A model generated the notes under the pieces. That model did no database searches, was not told the DNA's origin, and worked only from the letters and a program-made list of their open reading frames with translations. The position numbers and the translations under genes were made by a program. Positions 8,648 through 19,341 of a DNA stretch of 64,000 nucleotides are shown in pieces (within the stretch, counting starts at the first letter, position 1; the number at the start of each line of letters is the position of its first letter). Location: assembly GCF_014697545.1 (NCBI RefSeq), contig NZ_JACJSA010000005.1:62001-126000 (forward strand), written 5' to 3'. Source of the stretch: Oscillatoria sp. FACHB-1407. GTDB taxonomy: Bacteria > Cyanobacteriota > Cyanobacteriia > Elainellales > Elainellaceae.

Positions 8648-8889
8648 GATTGAGATTACCACGGGAAATGCATGGCATGAAGAGGGCGAAAATCGGGCGA
8701 TCGCTCCTCCGCTCATGGTATGGTTTGGAGTGATCTCATCTCCCTGTTCTAGAATGCTTACAGCAATTTTCATGTGTGTATGCCACACCAACCGTTTGCA
8801 TCGCTTGAATTCATGGGTGTTCGCTGTGGGGTACTCGTTTGAAACCCGCTGTAAATCAGATGCAATGCCCAACTCAAGCATAAACTGCA

Positions 8890-9690
8890 ATGCTTGAGCA
8901 GACTGTGGGTCAAACCAATCAACAAGCCTACACTGCACGTCGCCTTGTGCAACACTACGCTCAGTTGCAGCAACTCCAACCCGCCGAGCAGACTATTCTT
9001 GAATTGCTGCGAGATCGGTGGTCGAGTATGAAAATGTTAGATATCGGAGTGGGCGGTGGTCGTACCACGCAACACTTTGCCCCGTTAGTGCGGGAATACA
9101 CTGGCATTGATTATTCCACCGACATGATTGCCGCTTGCCAAAATCGCTTTGCAGCATTCCCCCAAATACCTTTGCTTGACGTGTGCGATGCCAGAGATCT
9201 CAGCCGTTTTCCAGACAATACATTTGACTTTATTTTGTTTAGTTTTAACGGTATTGATTACATCCCTCACGGCGATCGCCTGAAGGTCTTTCAAGAAGTG
9301 AGTCGAGTTGGGAAACCTGGAGGTTATTTTTGCTTTTCGAGTCACAATCTCCAAGGCATAGAACGCGAATTAAATTGGAGAAACCACATTAGCCTGAACC
9401 CCATCACCAGTTACGTTAATTTAGTGATGTTCGCTCTACTCCGCTTCTTTAATCCCACTCTTTCGTCAACTCAACTGAGTGTAGCTAAGCACGTCATCAT
9501 CAGAGATGAAAGTCACAATTTCCGCTTAAAAACTTACTACATCAGACCTCAAGAACAACTCAGCCAACTCGCAACCGATTTTGTAAACATCAAACTTTAT
9601 TCCTGGAAGAGTGGGCTGGAAATCCTTGATGAGGCTGAATTGTGCGCAACCACCGAGATGTGGATTTATTACCTGTGCAATATTAAATAA
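8890..9690 (+). CDS. class I SAM-dependent methyltransferase
   Basis: A 266-residue protein with a Rossmann methyltransferase core. Motif I is MLDIGVGGGRTTQHF (about residues 50-64), the acidic end of strand 2 is YTGIDYSTDMI, motif II-like is DVCDARDLSRF, and FDFILFSFNGIDYI with GKPGGYFCFSSHN marks strands 4 and 5. The C-terminal 90 residues (from about 165) lack a known motif and may bind substrate. The substrate is not predictable. The next gene (putative oxygenase) is on the same strand 58 bp downstream, so a two-gene transcript is possible. Confidence 0.8.
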   Translation: MLEQTVGQTNQQAYTARRLVQHYAQLQQLQPAEQTILELLRDRWSSMKMLDIGVGGGRTTQHFAPLVREYTGIDYSTDMIAACQNRFAAFPQIPLLDVCDARDLSRFPDNTFDFILFSFNGIDYIPHGDRLKVFQEVSRVGKPGGYFCFSSHNLQGIERELNWRNHISLNPITSYVNLVMFALLRFFNPTLSSTQLSVAKHVIIRDESHNFRLKTYYIRPQEQLSQLATDFVNIKLYSWKSGLEILDEAELCATTEMWIYYLCNIK

Positions 9691-9748
9691 ACTCCATCTC
9701 TAACCACAGATTGTTCAGTTTGCTAGGCTGTAAAGGGGGGATGAGCCT

Positions 9749-10300
9749 ATGGAGATTATTGGACAAGTTCAGGGAGACAACCTGACCGAATTGTGGGAGT
9801 GGGTGCAATCCCTCACGCTGTCTCCAAACACCATTCGTAGCCGCTACGCCCCAAATCGCCTGGTGAAATGTTTTGGTATTGCCTCCAATTTGCAATCGAT
9901 CGCTAAAGGACGTGCCCGTTTATATCGAGTGGAAGACCCAGGCGATCGCATTCGTGCCCTGGGAGAAAGGTTGCTCCCCGGTTGGCACAGTCTGCTGGTC
10001 TGCGGAGGCGACACGACAATTCATTGGCATCGCGATCATGGGCACTTTGAAGGCATGGCGGTGATGGTGAACTTGGGAGAAGCGTTGTATTGTGAGCGGG
10101 ACTATGACAAAGGGGAATTGCAACACACCCTCACCGATGGTCTGGTGATTCGCATCAACACTAAACTGCTCCACAAAGCTGTTCCCCTATCTACACCGCG
10201 CTATAACCTTACCTTCCGCCACCTCAAACCTGAATTTGTACCGCAAGTGGAAGAGACGATGGCTCAATTACAGTTACCTGTGTATAGCAGTACTCACTAA
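9749..10300 (+). CDS. putative 2-oxoglutarate/Fe(II)-type oxygenase
   Basis: A 183-residue protein with a candidate metal site. HWHRDHGHF (about residues 91-99) supplies the HxD pair, LLHKAVPL (about 141) supplies the distal His, and RYNLTFRHL supplies an Arg for 2-oxoglutarate. The spacing is close to that expected for a double-stranded beta-helix dioxygenase. The N-terminal 60 residues are not recognised. The family assignment rests on this H-x-D...H...R arrangement only; a cupin-like protein without oxygenase activity is the alternative. It follows the methyltransferase gene on the same strand. Confidence 0.5.
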   Translation: MEIIGQVQGDNLTELWEWVQSLTLSPNTIRSRYAPNRLVKCFGIASNLQSIAKGRARLYRVEDPGDRIRALGERLLPGWHSLLVCGGDTTIHWHRDHGHFEGMAVMVNLGEALYCERDYDKGELQHTLTDGLVIRINTKLLHKAVPLSTPRYNLTFRHLKPEFVPQVEETMAQLQLPVYSSTH

Positions 10301-10391
10301 GGTTAGAACGGGGTGCAGGGGTGGAATCCCTGGCTGGAGGCGCAGCCCCTACACTCCCTTATGTCCTAATGCATATGCGTAGGGCTATAGT
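10298..10391 (+). repeat. R3 dispersed repeat, degenerate copy
   Basis: Starts at the stop codon of the oxygenase gene with AGGTTAGAACGGGGTGCAGG, continues with the two GC stems (GGGGTGGAATCCC, CTGGAGGCGCAGCCCC) and ends GTAGGGCTATAG. Its position directly after the stop codon would let the stems act in 3'-end formation. A further small remnant of the family (CCCCTACACCCCGTTCTAAC) is at about 13996-14020. Confidence 0.7.
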
Positions 10392-10484
10392 TCAACGCTG
10401 CTCGATCATGTCGAGATGCTGGCTTAATTCGTAAATTTGACCCGTACCATGACGATGCGGGTTGCAGTAACAACTTATTAAGCC

Positions 10485-11159
10485 TTATTTTTCGTCGGCG
10501 ATCGCCCGGTCGAGTAACGGGGCAATGGAATTGGCAAAAATTGCAGCTTGGGTGCGATCGCGCAATTCCAGTCGTGCCAGGATGTTGGTGACGTGGTTGC
10601 GGACGGTTCCTTCTGAGATGTAGAGTATTTGAGCAATTTCGCGATTGCTAGAGCCTGCGGCAATCAAACGTAGCACTTCGCGTTCACGAGGAGTGAGTTG
10701 AGTGAAACCGGGAGGCAGATCGGGGAAGGGTTGGGGAGCAGGACGAGGCGTTTGGGCAATCATCTTCTGCACAATGCCGGGGGCAAGTTGAGTGTAGCCT
10801 TTGTAAACTGTGCGAATGGCGATCGCCAGTTCTTCAGAGGGGGTATCTTTGAGTAGATAGCCTGCGGCTCCGAGACGTAATGCCTCTGCGACATAGTGAT
10901 CATCATCAAAGGTTGTCAACACCAGGACTTTAGTTTGGGGAAACTGTTGATGGATGGCTCCAGTTGCCGCGACTCCATCCATCACAGGCATTCGCACATC
11001 CATTAACACCACGTCTGGATGTAATGCCTCGACTTGTTGCAGGGCAGTCTGTCCGTTGTCGGCTTCTCCAACAATCGCCAGGTCAGCTTCGAGTTCGAGC
11101 AGGGCTTTGAGCCCCTCTCGCAGGATTGGTTGATCGTCTACTAGCAACACACGAATCAT
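10485..11159 (-). CDS. NarL/FixJ-type response regulator
   Basis: A 224-residue two-domain regulator. The receiver covers about residues 1-120, with the acidic pair in LLVDDQ, phospho-acceptor Asp in [10 protein letters not shown] (about D54), conserved Thr in [10 protein letters not shown] and Lys in YLLKDTP. The LuxR-type HTH covers about 150-215 with [20 protein letters not shown] and [16 protein letters not shown]. It is the last gene of the minus-strand signalling run, 72 bp after the NarX/DesK-type kinase that is almost certainly its partner. All key receiver residues are intact. Confidence 0.95.
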   Translation of the reverse strand: MIRVLLVDDQPILREGLKALLELEADLAIVGEADNGQTALQQVEALHPDVVLMDVRMPVMDGVAATGAIHQQFPQTKVLVLTTFDDDHYVAEALRLGAAGYLLKDTPSEELAIAIRTVYKGYTQLAPGIVQKMIAQTPRPAPQPFPDLPPGFTQLTPREREVLRLIAAGSSNREIAQILYISEGTVRNHVTNILARLELRDRTQAAIFANSIAPLLDRAIADEK

Positions 11160-11231
11160 ATCGATCTTTCGTAGATTAGATTGCTTTTAAGGCAGGACTA
11201 CATCACTCATCTCAAAGGATTTAAAAAGGAT

Positions 11232-12473
11232 TTAAAGGGGAATGTGAATCATCAGTTGAACGCCCTGTCCGGGTGAGCTATTGAGGGTGAATTGTCCCTG
11301 AATGGCTAATGTGCGTTCGCGCATACCTTGCAAACCGAATCCAGTTTGATTCTGGTTCACCTGAAAGCCGTTGCCATTGTCGTGATAGGTCAATTCCACA
11401 TGGGTTGGGGTGTTATGCAAGTGAAGTCTAACTTCCGTAGCCGCAGCATGTTTGCAGGTGTTGGTGAGAGCTTCTTGAATGATGCGATAAAGGGTCGTGT
11501 TGATCTGATTTGGAAGGGGTTGCGTAAGGTAAATTTGACATTGGGGTTGGACGCCTGTTGTTTTGTAAAAGTCGTTCGTAAGTTGGGCGATCGCCTCGAC
11601 CAACGACTGCCCCCGCAGTGGATCAGACCGTAATGTGGCGACGGATTGACGCACTTCTTGCAGAGCCGTTGAACCGAGTTGTTTTGCCTCTTGCAAAAAG
11701 GTTTGTGCTCTGGAGGGGTTGGTCTGCCATAGTTTCAAGGCTCCCTCAAGTTGAATATTGAGGGCAGTGAGAGCATGTCCAAGCGAGTCATGAATTTCAC
11801 GGGCAATGCGGTTACGTTCCTGCACAGCCGCTAAATTTTCAACTTTTTGGGCATAGTCCCGTAGCTGCTCATTGGCGATCGCCAACTGTTGACGGCTTTG
11901 CCGTTCGGCGATCAGGGCATTGACGAGCAGCAACACGAACAACAACGCTAAACCAAACAACAGCACTGAATTAATCGCAAAACCCCAGATCAACAATCGA
12001 GATCGCTCTTCAAGGGCAAACGGCAATCGCACAATCAGATACTTGACCCGATATATCAGGATCAACAGAAATACGACGAACGCCATGCCAGTAATCATCA
12101 GTCGCCCTGCTAGGCGGAACATCAGACAACTACGGATGACCAGCACCAAATAGAGAAACGGAAACAGCCGCAACCCCCGCAAACCTGTAGCAGTCGCCAA
12201 AATGATGAGGGCAAACTCCGCAAGGACATAGCCAATTTTAGTGAGGGGACGACCCATAGGTAGACGTAACCCCATCACGCCAAACATAGCGATGCTGAGA
12301 ATGGTCAACATGGGATAGCGCGACATCCGAAAGGCGGGATTCGGCAACAATTCGCTGAGAATGGCGAGTGCGACCAATCCCCATTCCAGGTACAGCAAAA
12401 ACGGGAAAGGGTGGTTTTTGACGCGGATTGCGCCCACTGGGGCGATCGCAGTGTTAGACAGATCCCCCTGCAT
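11232..12473 (-). CDS. membrane histidine kinase, HisKA_3 type
   Basis: A 413-residue sensor kinase. The N-terminal half has about six membrane segments (for example FLLYLEWGLVALAILSELL and ILATATGLRGLRLFPFLYLV) and no large soluble sensor. A coiled coil (ALIAERQSRQQLAIANEQL) leads to the dimerisation/phospho-acceptor segment NRIAREIHDSLGHALTALN; the His is in EIHDSLGH. HATPase motifs DNGNGF and TGFGLQGMRERT close the protein. This is the DesK/NarX class, which phosphorylates NarL-type regulators, and such a gene lies 72 bp downstream. It begins five bases after the end of the cyclase gene. Confidence 0.93.
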   Translation of the reverse strand: MQGDLSNTAIAPVGAIRVKNHPFPFLLYLEWGLVALAILSELLPNPAFRMSRYPMLTILSIAMFGVMGLRLPMGRPLTKIGYVLAEFALIILATATGLRGLRLFPFLYLVLVIRSCLMFRLAGRLMITGMAFVVFLLILIYRVKYLIVRLPFALEERSRLLIWGFAINSVLLFGLALLFVLLLVNALIAERQSRQQLAIANEQLRDYAQKVENLAAVQERNRIAREIHDSLGHALTALNIQLEGALKLWQTNPSRAQTFLQEAKQLGSTALQEVRQSVATLRSDPLRGQSLVEAIAQLTNDFYKTTGVQPQCQIYLTQPLPNQINTTLYRIIQEALTNTCKHAAATEVRLHLHNTPTHVELTYHDNGNGFQVNQNQTGFGLQGMRERTLAIQGQFTLNSSPGQGVQLMIHIPL

Positions 12474-12478
12474 AAGCT

Positions 12479-13543
12479 CTACTTCCTACCGATGAGCAGA
12501 TAGGTCACCATTTCACCTTTGCCCTTCACGTCGATCGCCCCTCGTCCTTGAAACTGGTATCGGTCTTTGAGTCGTTCATAAGTCTCGGCAGTGACTTGAA
12601 TCTGACCCGGCAATCCCAGGGACTCCATACGACTGGCGGTGTTGACGGTATCTCCCCACAGGTCATAGGTAAATTTAGTCGTGCCAATCACCCCGGCTCC
12701 AACGGGGCCAGTATTGATGCCAATTCTCATGGTGAGGGGCTTGTTGAGGCTGAGTTCGGCAAAATCAAGAGCCGCGATCGCCGCTTGCATATCCAGGGCC
12801 ATCTCTGCGATCGCCTCAACATGGTCAGGTCGGGGAATGGGCAATCCACCGACAACCAGATAGGCATCGCCAATGGTTTTGATTTTTTCCAGTCCGTGTT
12901 GCTCTGCCAATCGGTCAAAGGCAGAAAAGATCGTGTTCAACACGCTCACCAATTCTGTTGGCGATAGGCGGGACGACAACTCAGTGAAGTTGACAATGTC
13001 GGCAAACATTACCGTCACTTCTGCAAAATTATCGGCGATCGTGCGTTGCTGCTGCTTCAACTGGTCGGCGATCGGCTTTGGCAGAATGTTGAGCAGTAAC
13101 CGCTCTGATTTTTCCTGTTCCTCCTGGAGTTGCTTGAGGTATGCCTGTTCCTGGTCACGCAGGCGTTTCTTCTCTAAACACGCCCCAATTCGCGCTTTTA
13201 ACAGGGTGGGGTTAAACGGCTTAAACAGGTAATCTTCGGCTCCCAATTCGATGCAGCGCACGACGCTATCAATGTCATCGAGGGCAGAGATCATAATGAC
13301 GGGAATGTGACGCAGGAGGGGGTCTGCTTTGAGTTGCTCCAGCACTTCATAGCCGTTTAACTCTGGCATCATAATGTCGAGGAGCACCAGATCAAACGGT
13401 TGGGATTGCATTTCTGAGAGGGCTTGTCGCCCGTTCTCAGCCACCACGACAGCCAGCCCCTGGCGGCGTAGCCGCTTTGAGAGCAGATCGCGGTTCATCT
13501 CGTTGTCGTCTACAACGAGAACTTGCCCCTGGTCAAGCTTCAT
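12479..13543 (-). CDS. response regulator with adenylate cyclase output domain
   Basis: A 354-residue protein: receiver at about 1-125 (VDDNE, DLVLLDIMMPELNG, KPFNP), coiled-coil linker ([19 protein letters not shown]), then a class III nucleotide cyclase from about 160. Metal Asp residues are in VMFADIVNFTELS and KTIGDAYLVVGG. The residues usually read as ATP-selecting (Lys of KTIGD and Asp of YDLWGDTVN) are present, as are Asn and Arg of NTASRM. It should make cAMP when its receiver is phosphorylated. It overlaps the upstream CheY-like gene by four bases (ATGA), indicating translational coupling. Confidence 0.93.
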   Translation of the reverse strand: MKLDQGQVLVVDDNEMNRDLLSKRLRRQGLAVVVAENGRQALSEMQSQPFDLVLLDIMMPELNGYEVLEQLKADPLLRHIPVIMISALDDIDSVVRCIELGAEDYLFKPFNPTLLKARIGACLEKKRLRDQEQAYLKQLQEEQEKSERLLLNILPKPIADQLKQQQRTIADNFAEVTVMFADIVNFTELSSRLSPTELVSVLNTIFSAFDRLAEQHGLEKIKTIGDAYLVVGGLPIPRPDHVEAIAEMALDMQAAIAALDFAELSLNKPLTMRIGINTGPVGAGVIGTTKFTYDLWGDTVNTASRMESLGLPGQIQVTAETYERLKDRYQFQGRGAIDVKGKGEMVTYLLIGRK

Positions 13544-13917
13544 ACAACGTTTTGCTTCTCCAAAAGTGCCTCAATTTTTTCCAAAAGGCGGGCAAACTCA
13601 ACGGGTTTGGTGTCGTAGTCGTCGCAACCTGCTTCAAAGCATTTCTCTTTGTCGCCCGACATAGCGTGAGCCGTCAGGGCGATGATGGGAATGGCACAAG
13701 TCGTAGCAGATTCCTTCAGTTGGCGTGTTGCTGTCCAGCCATCCAGGACGGGTAAGCTCATATCCATCAAAATCAGATCGGGTTTCTCTGCCTGTGCCAT
13801 CGCAATCCCCTGTTCACCATCTACAGCAATTAAGATCTGGTGTCCTTTGCGCTCAAGTCGTCGGGACAACATATCTCGATTCATTTCATTGTCTTCGACC
13901 AGTAGAATTTTAGACAT
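13540..13917 (-). CDS. CheY-like single-domain response regulator
   Basis: A 125-residue free receiver: acidic pair in LLVEDNEMNRD, phospho-Asp in DLILMDMSLPVLDGW (about D53), Thr in IIALTAHAMSGD and Lys in YDTKPVEF. It has no output domain. Coding lies between the 1049-residue hybrid kinase upstream (96-bp gap) and the receiver-cyclase downstream (4-bp overlap). It may shuttle phosphate from the hybrid kinases to other partners. Confidence 0.95.
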   Translation of the reverse strand: MSKILLVEDNEMNRDMLSRRLERKGHQILIAVDGEQGIAMAQAEKPDLILMDMSLPVLDGWTATRQLKESATTCAIPIIALTAHAMSGDKEKCFEAGCDDYDTKPVEFARLLEKIEALLEKQNVV

Positions 13918-14013
13918 CTCTTATTATGATTAATTGCGTTTGATTAAGAAGTGTTATGGCGATCGCTAAACCCGGTAGAGGAAAGTAAAGAATTTTTACC
14001 CCTACACCCCGTT

Positions 14014-17000
14014 CTAACCCGTTGTTTGGCTGTTATGGGAGGTCGAGTTGAGGTAGGGATGAGGTCGATTCATCACTGCCAATTTGCGGATCTCAATAAG
14101 TACTTCTTCAAGGCTATACGCTCCTTTCTGGAGAATCTGCTCGACGTGGGTGTTGAGCCGCAGGCGATCGTCGAAGGTGAGGTCTTTGGCGGTCAAAATG
14201 ACAACGGGCAGCGATCGCCACTTTTCGTGTTTTTGCAATTCGGCAATAAAGCCAAATCCATCCATCTCAGGCATCATCAGGTCAAGCAGGATCAGCTTGG
14301 GCTGTGTCTCAGCCAGACGCTCTAAGGCAACTCGACCATTTTCGGCTAACATCACCTGCCAGCCTTCCCGCTCTAACATGTGTTGCATCATGTCGCGAGT
14401 GAGGGGATCATCTTCAACTAGCAAGATCGAACAGGGGGGGTGTTCACACTGCACCCGTCTGAGAATGCTAATCAAGCGACTGCGATCAATGGGTTTCGTC
14501 AAATAGTCCGAAACTCCCAGGGCATAGCCCATATTCTTGTCATCTATCATTGTCATCATCACAACGGGGATGTCTGCCAATTCGACATCATTTTTAAGAA
14601 CCGACAGGACTGTCCAACCATCCATTCCCGGCATCATGACATCTAGCGTGATGGCGATCGGGCGTACCTCTCTGGCAAGTCGCAGCCCATCTTCTCCGGT
14701 AAAGGCACTGCAAATTTGAAAGCCCTCCTTGCTCAAAAAGCGGCGTACCAGATCATGCACGGTGGGGTCGTCATCAATCACCAGAATGGGGGTAGTGGCA
14801 TCGGTAGAAGCATCAGTTGCACAAGGCTCGCTGGTTGCTGAAGACGGTGTGAGAGCCATGACCTGAGTGGGGAGCAGCATGGTAAAAGTAGATCCCCGAT
14901 TGACTTCACTCTCAACCTCTAAAGAGCCACCCATCATATGACAAAACCGTTGGGCGATCGCCAATCCCAACCCAGTGCCGCCATACTTGCGAGTTGTCGA
15001 GGCATCTGCCTGTGTAAATGCTTGAAACAGTCTGTCCATCTGCTCCGGGGTCATTCCAATTCCGGTATCAGACACCTGAAACTGGATGACCGATGAAGAA
15101 CGTTCTGTCTTCCCCATTCCTTCTTGTGTCGTGCCTTCTTCTTCCCGGCTAACTCTCAGCGTAATCGTCCCCTGATTCGTGAACTTCGCTGCATTACTCA
15201 ACAGATTTAGCAAATTTTGGCGAACCTTGGTCAGGTCGGCATACATCGTACCGATATCCGTCGGGTAGTCCACCACAAGCGTATTGTGGTTCTTTTCAAT
15301 GAGCGGACGAATGGTGCTGACGACATCCTGAATCATCTGGGACACATCAAAGGGTTCCAGATAGAGATCCATCTTGCCTGCCTCAATCTTGGACAGATCC
15401 AAAATGTCGTTAATCAGCGATAACAGGTGCTTTCCGGCACTATGGATGCGTTTGAGGTCGGGGACAAAGTCCTCCTGACCAACATCCTCGGCTTCCTCCT
15501 GTAGCATCTCGCTATAGCCGATGATGGCGTTGAGGGGAGTCCGCAATTCGTGGCTCATATTCGCGAGGAACTGACTTTTGGCGCGATTGGCTTGCTCTGC
15601 CATGTCCTTCGCCTTTTGCAGTGCTTCGGCTTGTTTACGTTCCGTGATGTCGCGCAAGTTGACGATGATGCCACCCACGGTTTTATCGTGCAACAGGTTA
15701 TTGCTCACCGCTTCCAGGATGACCCATGACCCGTTTTGGTGCTTCAGACATAACTCAAAGGGTGAACTGACTCCCCCTTCGACGACAGCCCGGTTAAACG
15801 CCGTTAGCACGGCTGTGGTTTGCCCTGGGTGAACAAATTCCAGGATGGAGTGATTTAGCACTTCATCAGGTTCATAGCCCAACACCGATCGCAACGATGC
15901 GCTGCCGTACTGGATCGTGCCCGATTCGCTGAGAATGGTGATGACATCTGAGGCGTTTTCAATCAGCGATCGGAAGTGAGCTTCGCTTTGGTGCAGAGCT
16001 TCTTTGGCTTGCAACAACCCCTGTTCACGTTCATGCACTTCCCGCGCCATGCGCTGAAAAACTCGTGCTAACAGACCCAATTCATCTGTGCGTTCGGCAG
16101 TTCTGGTGAGGGTGTCTAGATTAAACTGATTGGTCTGGATTGTGGTTGCTGCCAGGGTGAGTTGCCCGACAGGTTGGGTAATGCGGTTTGCCAGCAGGAT
16201 GGAAGCACAAACCCCGATCGCCAGAATCAGAGCAGCGGCGATCGCGATACGTTCTAAATCTTTCATCATTTCTGCCTGGGCAGCGTTTGTGGCGATGTAG
16301 ACCACCGTTGCCCCGGTGATCACGCCCCGTTCGCTTAACGTCGGCACCATCACTTTGACAATCGTGCCATCCAGGTAGCTAAACGGTTTGCCCTCGCTCA
16401 TGACCCGTTGCAGATTGGCAAGATCGTTGGGGTTATCGAGGCTTTGCGTATTGGGCAATCCGGCAGTAACATGACGCGCCAGGTTATTCATCTGGCGATC
16501 GAGAATGCGAATGGCAATGATGTGTTCACCATCCACCAGTTCGGTGACCAGGCGGACTAACCCCAACTGCTGCCGAAACCGCTCTAACAACGCTGCATCG
16601 TAGCCCACCTGAACGATCCGGGGTTGGTCGATTCCAGCGACCCCCACATATTTAAAAAAGCGATCGTCAATCTCACGCTGCATGAGGGGTTGGTTGATCA
16701 CGCTCTGTTCCCCCGTCAACAATGACCAGAAAGCACTCGCCTGGGGTTGCTGAGTCGCGTCAGGACTAAAGGTAAAGTCAATGCCACTCAGGTTACGCAG
16801 ATAGGCACGTCCAGTTTCATCGGTGATCCAGATCTCGTCGAGGGGTGTTGTGTCGGCGATCGCCCGTAAGCGTTGGTTCAGCTCTTCTGAAGACATCCCC
16901 GATTCCTCGGCGATCGCGATCATGTGACTGGCGATCGTCGCCTGTACGATCATCTGTTCACCAATTGCCTGGTCGATGTCGCTTTGAACCTCGTTGGTAA

Positions 17001-17163
17001 AGCGAGTCATGCGTGCCAAAAATTCAGCGATGCGAATGCCATCTTCTTCGGTGTGCTTTAGCATCGCTCGTCGAGTGCCCCATGCAAACACCGAGGTTGT
17101 CACCAACACTGTTACAGCGAGGAGGGACGTGACCATCAAGAGAATACGAATGCGGAGGGTCAT
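14014..17163 (-). CDS. hybrid histidine kinase: extracellular sensor-HAMP-PAS-kinase-REC-REC
   Basis: A 1049-residue membrane sensor. TM1 is at about 5-27 and a large extracytoplasmic region at about 28-305 contains segments like [15 protein letters not shown] and [14 protein letters not shown], suggestive of a Cache-type sensor. TM2 is at about 306-328, HAMP to about 382, and PAS at about 395-515. HisKA has [14 protein letters not shown], and HATPase has [12 protein letters not shown] and [13 protein letters not shown]. Two C-terminal receivers carry [12 protein letters not shown]...LTKPIDR and [12 protein letters not shown]...LQKGAYS. Both keep the phospho-Asp and Lys. It shares its kinase and receiver layout with the 1768-residue kinase two genes upstream, suggesting duplication. 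Confidence 0.93.
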   Translation of the reverse strand: MTLRIRILLMVTSLLAVTVLVTTSVFAWGTRRAMLKHTEEDGIRIAEFLARMTRFTNEVQSDIDQAIGEQMIVQATIASHMIAIAEESGMSSEELNQRLRAIADTTPLDEIWITDETGRAYLRNLSGIDFTFSPDATQQPQASAFWSLLTGEQSVINQPLMQREIDDRFFKYVGVAGIDQPRIVQVGYDAALLERFRQQLGLVRLVTELVDGEHIIAIRILDRQMNNLARHVTAGLPNTQSLDNPNDLANLQRVMSEGKPFSYLDGTIVKVMVPTLSERGVITGATVVYIATNAAQAEMMKDLERIAIAAALILAIGVCASILLANRITQPVGQLTLAATTIQTNQFNLDTLTRTAERTDELGLLARVFQRMAREVHEREQGLLQAKEALHQSEAHFRSLIENASDVITILSESGTIQYGSASLRSVLGYEPDEVLNHSILEFVHPGQTTAVLTAFNRAVVEGGVSSPFELCLKHQNGSWVILEAVSNNLLHDKTVGGIIVNLRDITERKQAEALQKAKDMAEQANRAKSQFLANMSHELRTPLNAIIGYSEMLQEEAEDVGQEDFVPDLKRIHSAGKHLLSLINDILDLSKIEAGKMDLYLEPFDVSQMIQDVVSTIRPLIEKNHNTLVVDYPTDIGTMYADLTKVRQNLLNLLSNAAKFTNQGTITLRVSREEEGTTQEGMGKTERSSSVIQFQVSDTGIGMTPEQMDRLFQAFTQADASTTRKYGGTGLGLAIAQRFCHMMGGSLEVESEVNRGSTFTMLLPTQVMALTPSSATSEPCATDASTDATTPILVIDDDPTVHDLVRRFLSKEGFQICSAFTGEDGLRLAREVRPIAITLDVMMPGMDGWTVLSVLKNDVELADIPVVMMTMIDDKNMGYALGVSDYLTKPIDRSRLISILRRVQCEHPPCSILLVEDDPLTRDMMQHMLEREGWQVMLAENGRVALERLAETQPKLILLDLMMPEMDGFGFIAELQKHEKWRSLPVVILTAKDLTFDDRLRLNTHVEQILQKGAYSLEEVLIEIRKLAVMNRPHPYLNSTSHNSQTTG

Positions 17164-17214
17164 GGCTTAGCAGAGAAAGGGACAGGATAGAGCGACAATT
17201 AGCAATTTTAGGTT

Positions 17215-19341
17215 TTAGAGGCTGGAAGGAGATGCAGGGTGTCTCCACCGTTTGATCAGCGTTGGAGGGGATAGGGTTGTTGCGGTAGGGCTGGTAGCCG
17301 TAGAGTTCATGGGGATAGAAGGCAACAGAGTGCAGAGATGCTCAAGCACATCCGCGAAGTTCAGTTGGCTCTGGTGTAGCAGTTGTTCTGCCCAGTAGTA
17401 GAGGTGGGGATGGGTTGCCTGACTGAGGTCGGTAGGCAGAATGCTAATGAATGGGAGCGATCGCCAGGTGGGATGGTGGCTCAATTGGTGAATCAATTGA
17501 AAAGCCTCACCCGTGGGCAGCGTTAAATCGAGGAGCAGCAAATCGGGGGCGTGATTTTGCAGGTGAGCCAGAGCGGTTTGAGCGGTGTTAGCCGTGATCA
17601 CACTCCAACCTGCTTTGCTCAGCAGTCGTTGTAGCATGTCTTGCGCCATGGGGTCAGCCTGCACAGATAACACCTGTTGAGGGTGTGATCCGAGATTGTG
17701 CTGTTGTAACAGCAGACTGAGACGACGAAAGTCATCGGGCGTGCTCAGCGATTCGCACAGCCCCAGGAAAAAAGCGCACTTCTGGATCTCAGCCGGGGGA
17801 GGGCTGTCAGCCGACGATGCCAGCATGAGAACCGGAATGTTAACCAGGCGGCGATCGCGCTTGAGACTGGACAACACTGCCCAACTGTCGCGATCGGGCA
17901 TCAACGCATCCAACAAAATCACATCGGGCAACAGTTCCTTTGCCAGTCGCAACCCTTCTCTGCCACACCAGGTGGTGACCACCCGCAACCCACGCCGATT
18001 GAGGGTTTGTACCAACCCATCCCGGACAGTGCGATCGTTGTCAATGACCAGCACGAGGGCTGGCGTTTCTGTCTCCGTCTCGCTGCTACTGGGTAGCGCA
18101 GGAGCGACTGAAGAGGTTACCGATGGGGATTGGGCGGGTGATTGGGCGATGGGCGATCGCTCATGGACAGCGTTAATGGGCAGGCGTACCGTAAAGGTAG
18201 ATCCCTGGTTTAAGTTGCTCTCAACGGCGATCGTACCGCCTAGCAGAGTACACAATCGATGGCTGATGGCTAACCCCAACCCTGTGCCCTCGTAACGGCG
18301 AGTGGGTGAACTATCCCCTTGAGTAAACGCCTGAAAAATAGTGTGCTGTTGCTCTGGCGAAATCCCAATACCCGTGTCAGTCACACGAAAGATCATCCAG
18401 CCTGTGTCAGAGGGGTCGGTTGTCGGTGCTGAATCGGCAGGTAAATCGTGTCGTTCAATGCTGAGGGCGATCGCTCCATTTTGAGTAAACTTGGCAGCAT
18501 TGCTCAAGAGATTCCATAAGATCTGACGCACTTTACCCAGATCCGCATTCATAGTACCCACATTCTCAGGACAACTGATCTGTAACGTATTGTGATTCGC
18601 TTGAATCTGCGATTGCATACCTGTCGCTAGTTGATCCATTAATGCCTGAATGTCGAATATTTCGGGGTGTATTTCGATCTTGCCCGCTTCAATCTTGGAG
18701 ATATCAAGGATGTCGTTGATCATCTCCAATAGTCGTTTTCCAGAACTACAAATCTTGTTCAAGTCAGGAATTAATTCAACATATCCTTCGGCTTGCATAT
18801 CCTCTTGCAGGATTTCACTGTAACCAATAATGGCATTCAAAGGAGTTCGTAATTCATGACTCATGTTGGCTAAAAAAGCACTCTTAGCCCGGTTTGCCGC
18901 TTCTGCCAGTTCTTTCTCAATTTGCAGTTGTTTTAAGTAGGCTTGTTCCTGATCGCGCAACCATTTTCGCTCTAAACAGGCACTCACTCGCGCCTTCAAG
19001 AGAATCGCATTCAGAGGTTTAAATAAATAATCTTCTGCGCCGAGTTGAATACAACGCACCACTCCATCTAAGTCATCAGCAGAGGAAATCATGATGACCG
19101 GAATGTTTTTTAGAGCCGAGTTGGATTTGAGTTGCTCCAGCACGCGATATCCGTTCATCCCCGGCATGATGATGTCTAACAAAATCAGGTCAAACGACTG
19201 CGTCTGAACCAGATCTAACGCTTGCTCACCGCTTTCAGCCATGCTCACGGTGTACTGTTGTTGTTGCAGTTGCCGAGACACATACAGGCGAGTCGATAGT
19301 TCATCATCAACTACCAGTACGGCTCCTCGGTGTTCGGTCAT
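17215..19341 (-). CDS. soluble hybrid kinase REC-HisKA-HATPase-REC-REC with degenerate receivers
   Basis: About 708 residues from the ATG at 19341, with no transmembrane segment. The N-terminal receiver ([29 protein letters not shown]) is complete. The kinase core follows with [26 protein letters not shown] and [12 protein letters not shown]. The two C-terminal receivers are degenerate: the first keeps LLDALMP but loses the Lys ([11 protein letters not shown]). The second keeps LLDLTLPTG but has only part of the acidic pair (VQADPMAQD) and no Lys (LLHQSQL). The start ATG overlaps the stop of the upstream kinase by four bases (ATGA), which decides it over the earlier codon at 19383. Confidence 0.93.
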   Translation of the reverse strand: MTEHRGAVLVVDDELSTRLYVSRQLQQQQYTVSMAESGEQALDLVQTQSFDLILLDIIMPGMNGYRVLEQLKSNSALKNIPVIMISSADDLDGVVRCIQLGAEDYLFKPLNAILLKARVSACLERKWLRDQEQAYLKQLQIEKELAEAANRAKSAFLANMSHELRTPLNAIIGYSEILQEDMQAEGYVELIPDLNKICSSGKRLLEMINDILDISKIEAGKIEIHPEIFDIQALMDQLATGMQSQIQANHNTLQISCPENVGTMNADLGKVRQILWNLLSNAAKFTQNGAIALSIERHDLPADSAPTTDPSDTGWMIFRVTDTGIGISPEQQHTIFQAFTQGDSSPTRRYEGTGLGLAISHRLCTLLGGTIAVESNLNQGSTFTVRLPINAVHERSPIAQSPAQSPSVTSSVAPALPSSSETETETPALVLVIDNDRTVRDGLVQTLNRRGLRVVTTWCGREGLRLAKELLPDVILLDALMPDRDSWAVLSSLKRDRRLVNIPVLMLASSADSPPPAEIQKCAFFLGLCESLSTPDDFRRLSLLLQQHNLGSHPQQVLSVQADPMAQDMLQRLLSKAGWSVITANTAQTALAHLQNHAPDLLLLDLTLPTGEAFQLIHQLSHHPTWRSLPFISILPTDLSQATHPHLYYWAEQLLHQSQLNFADVLEHLCTLLPSIPMNSTATSPTATTLSPPTLIKRWRHPASPSSL

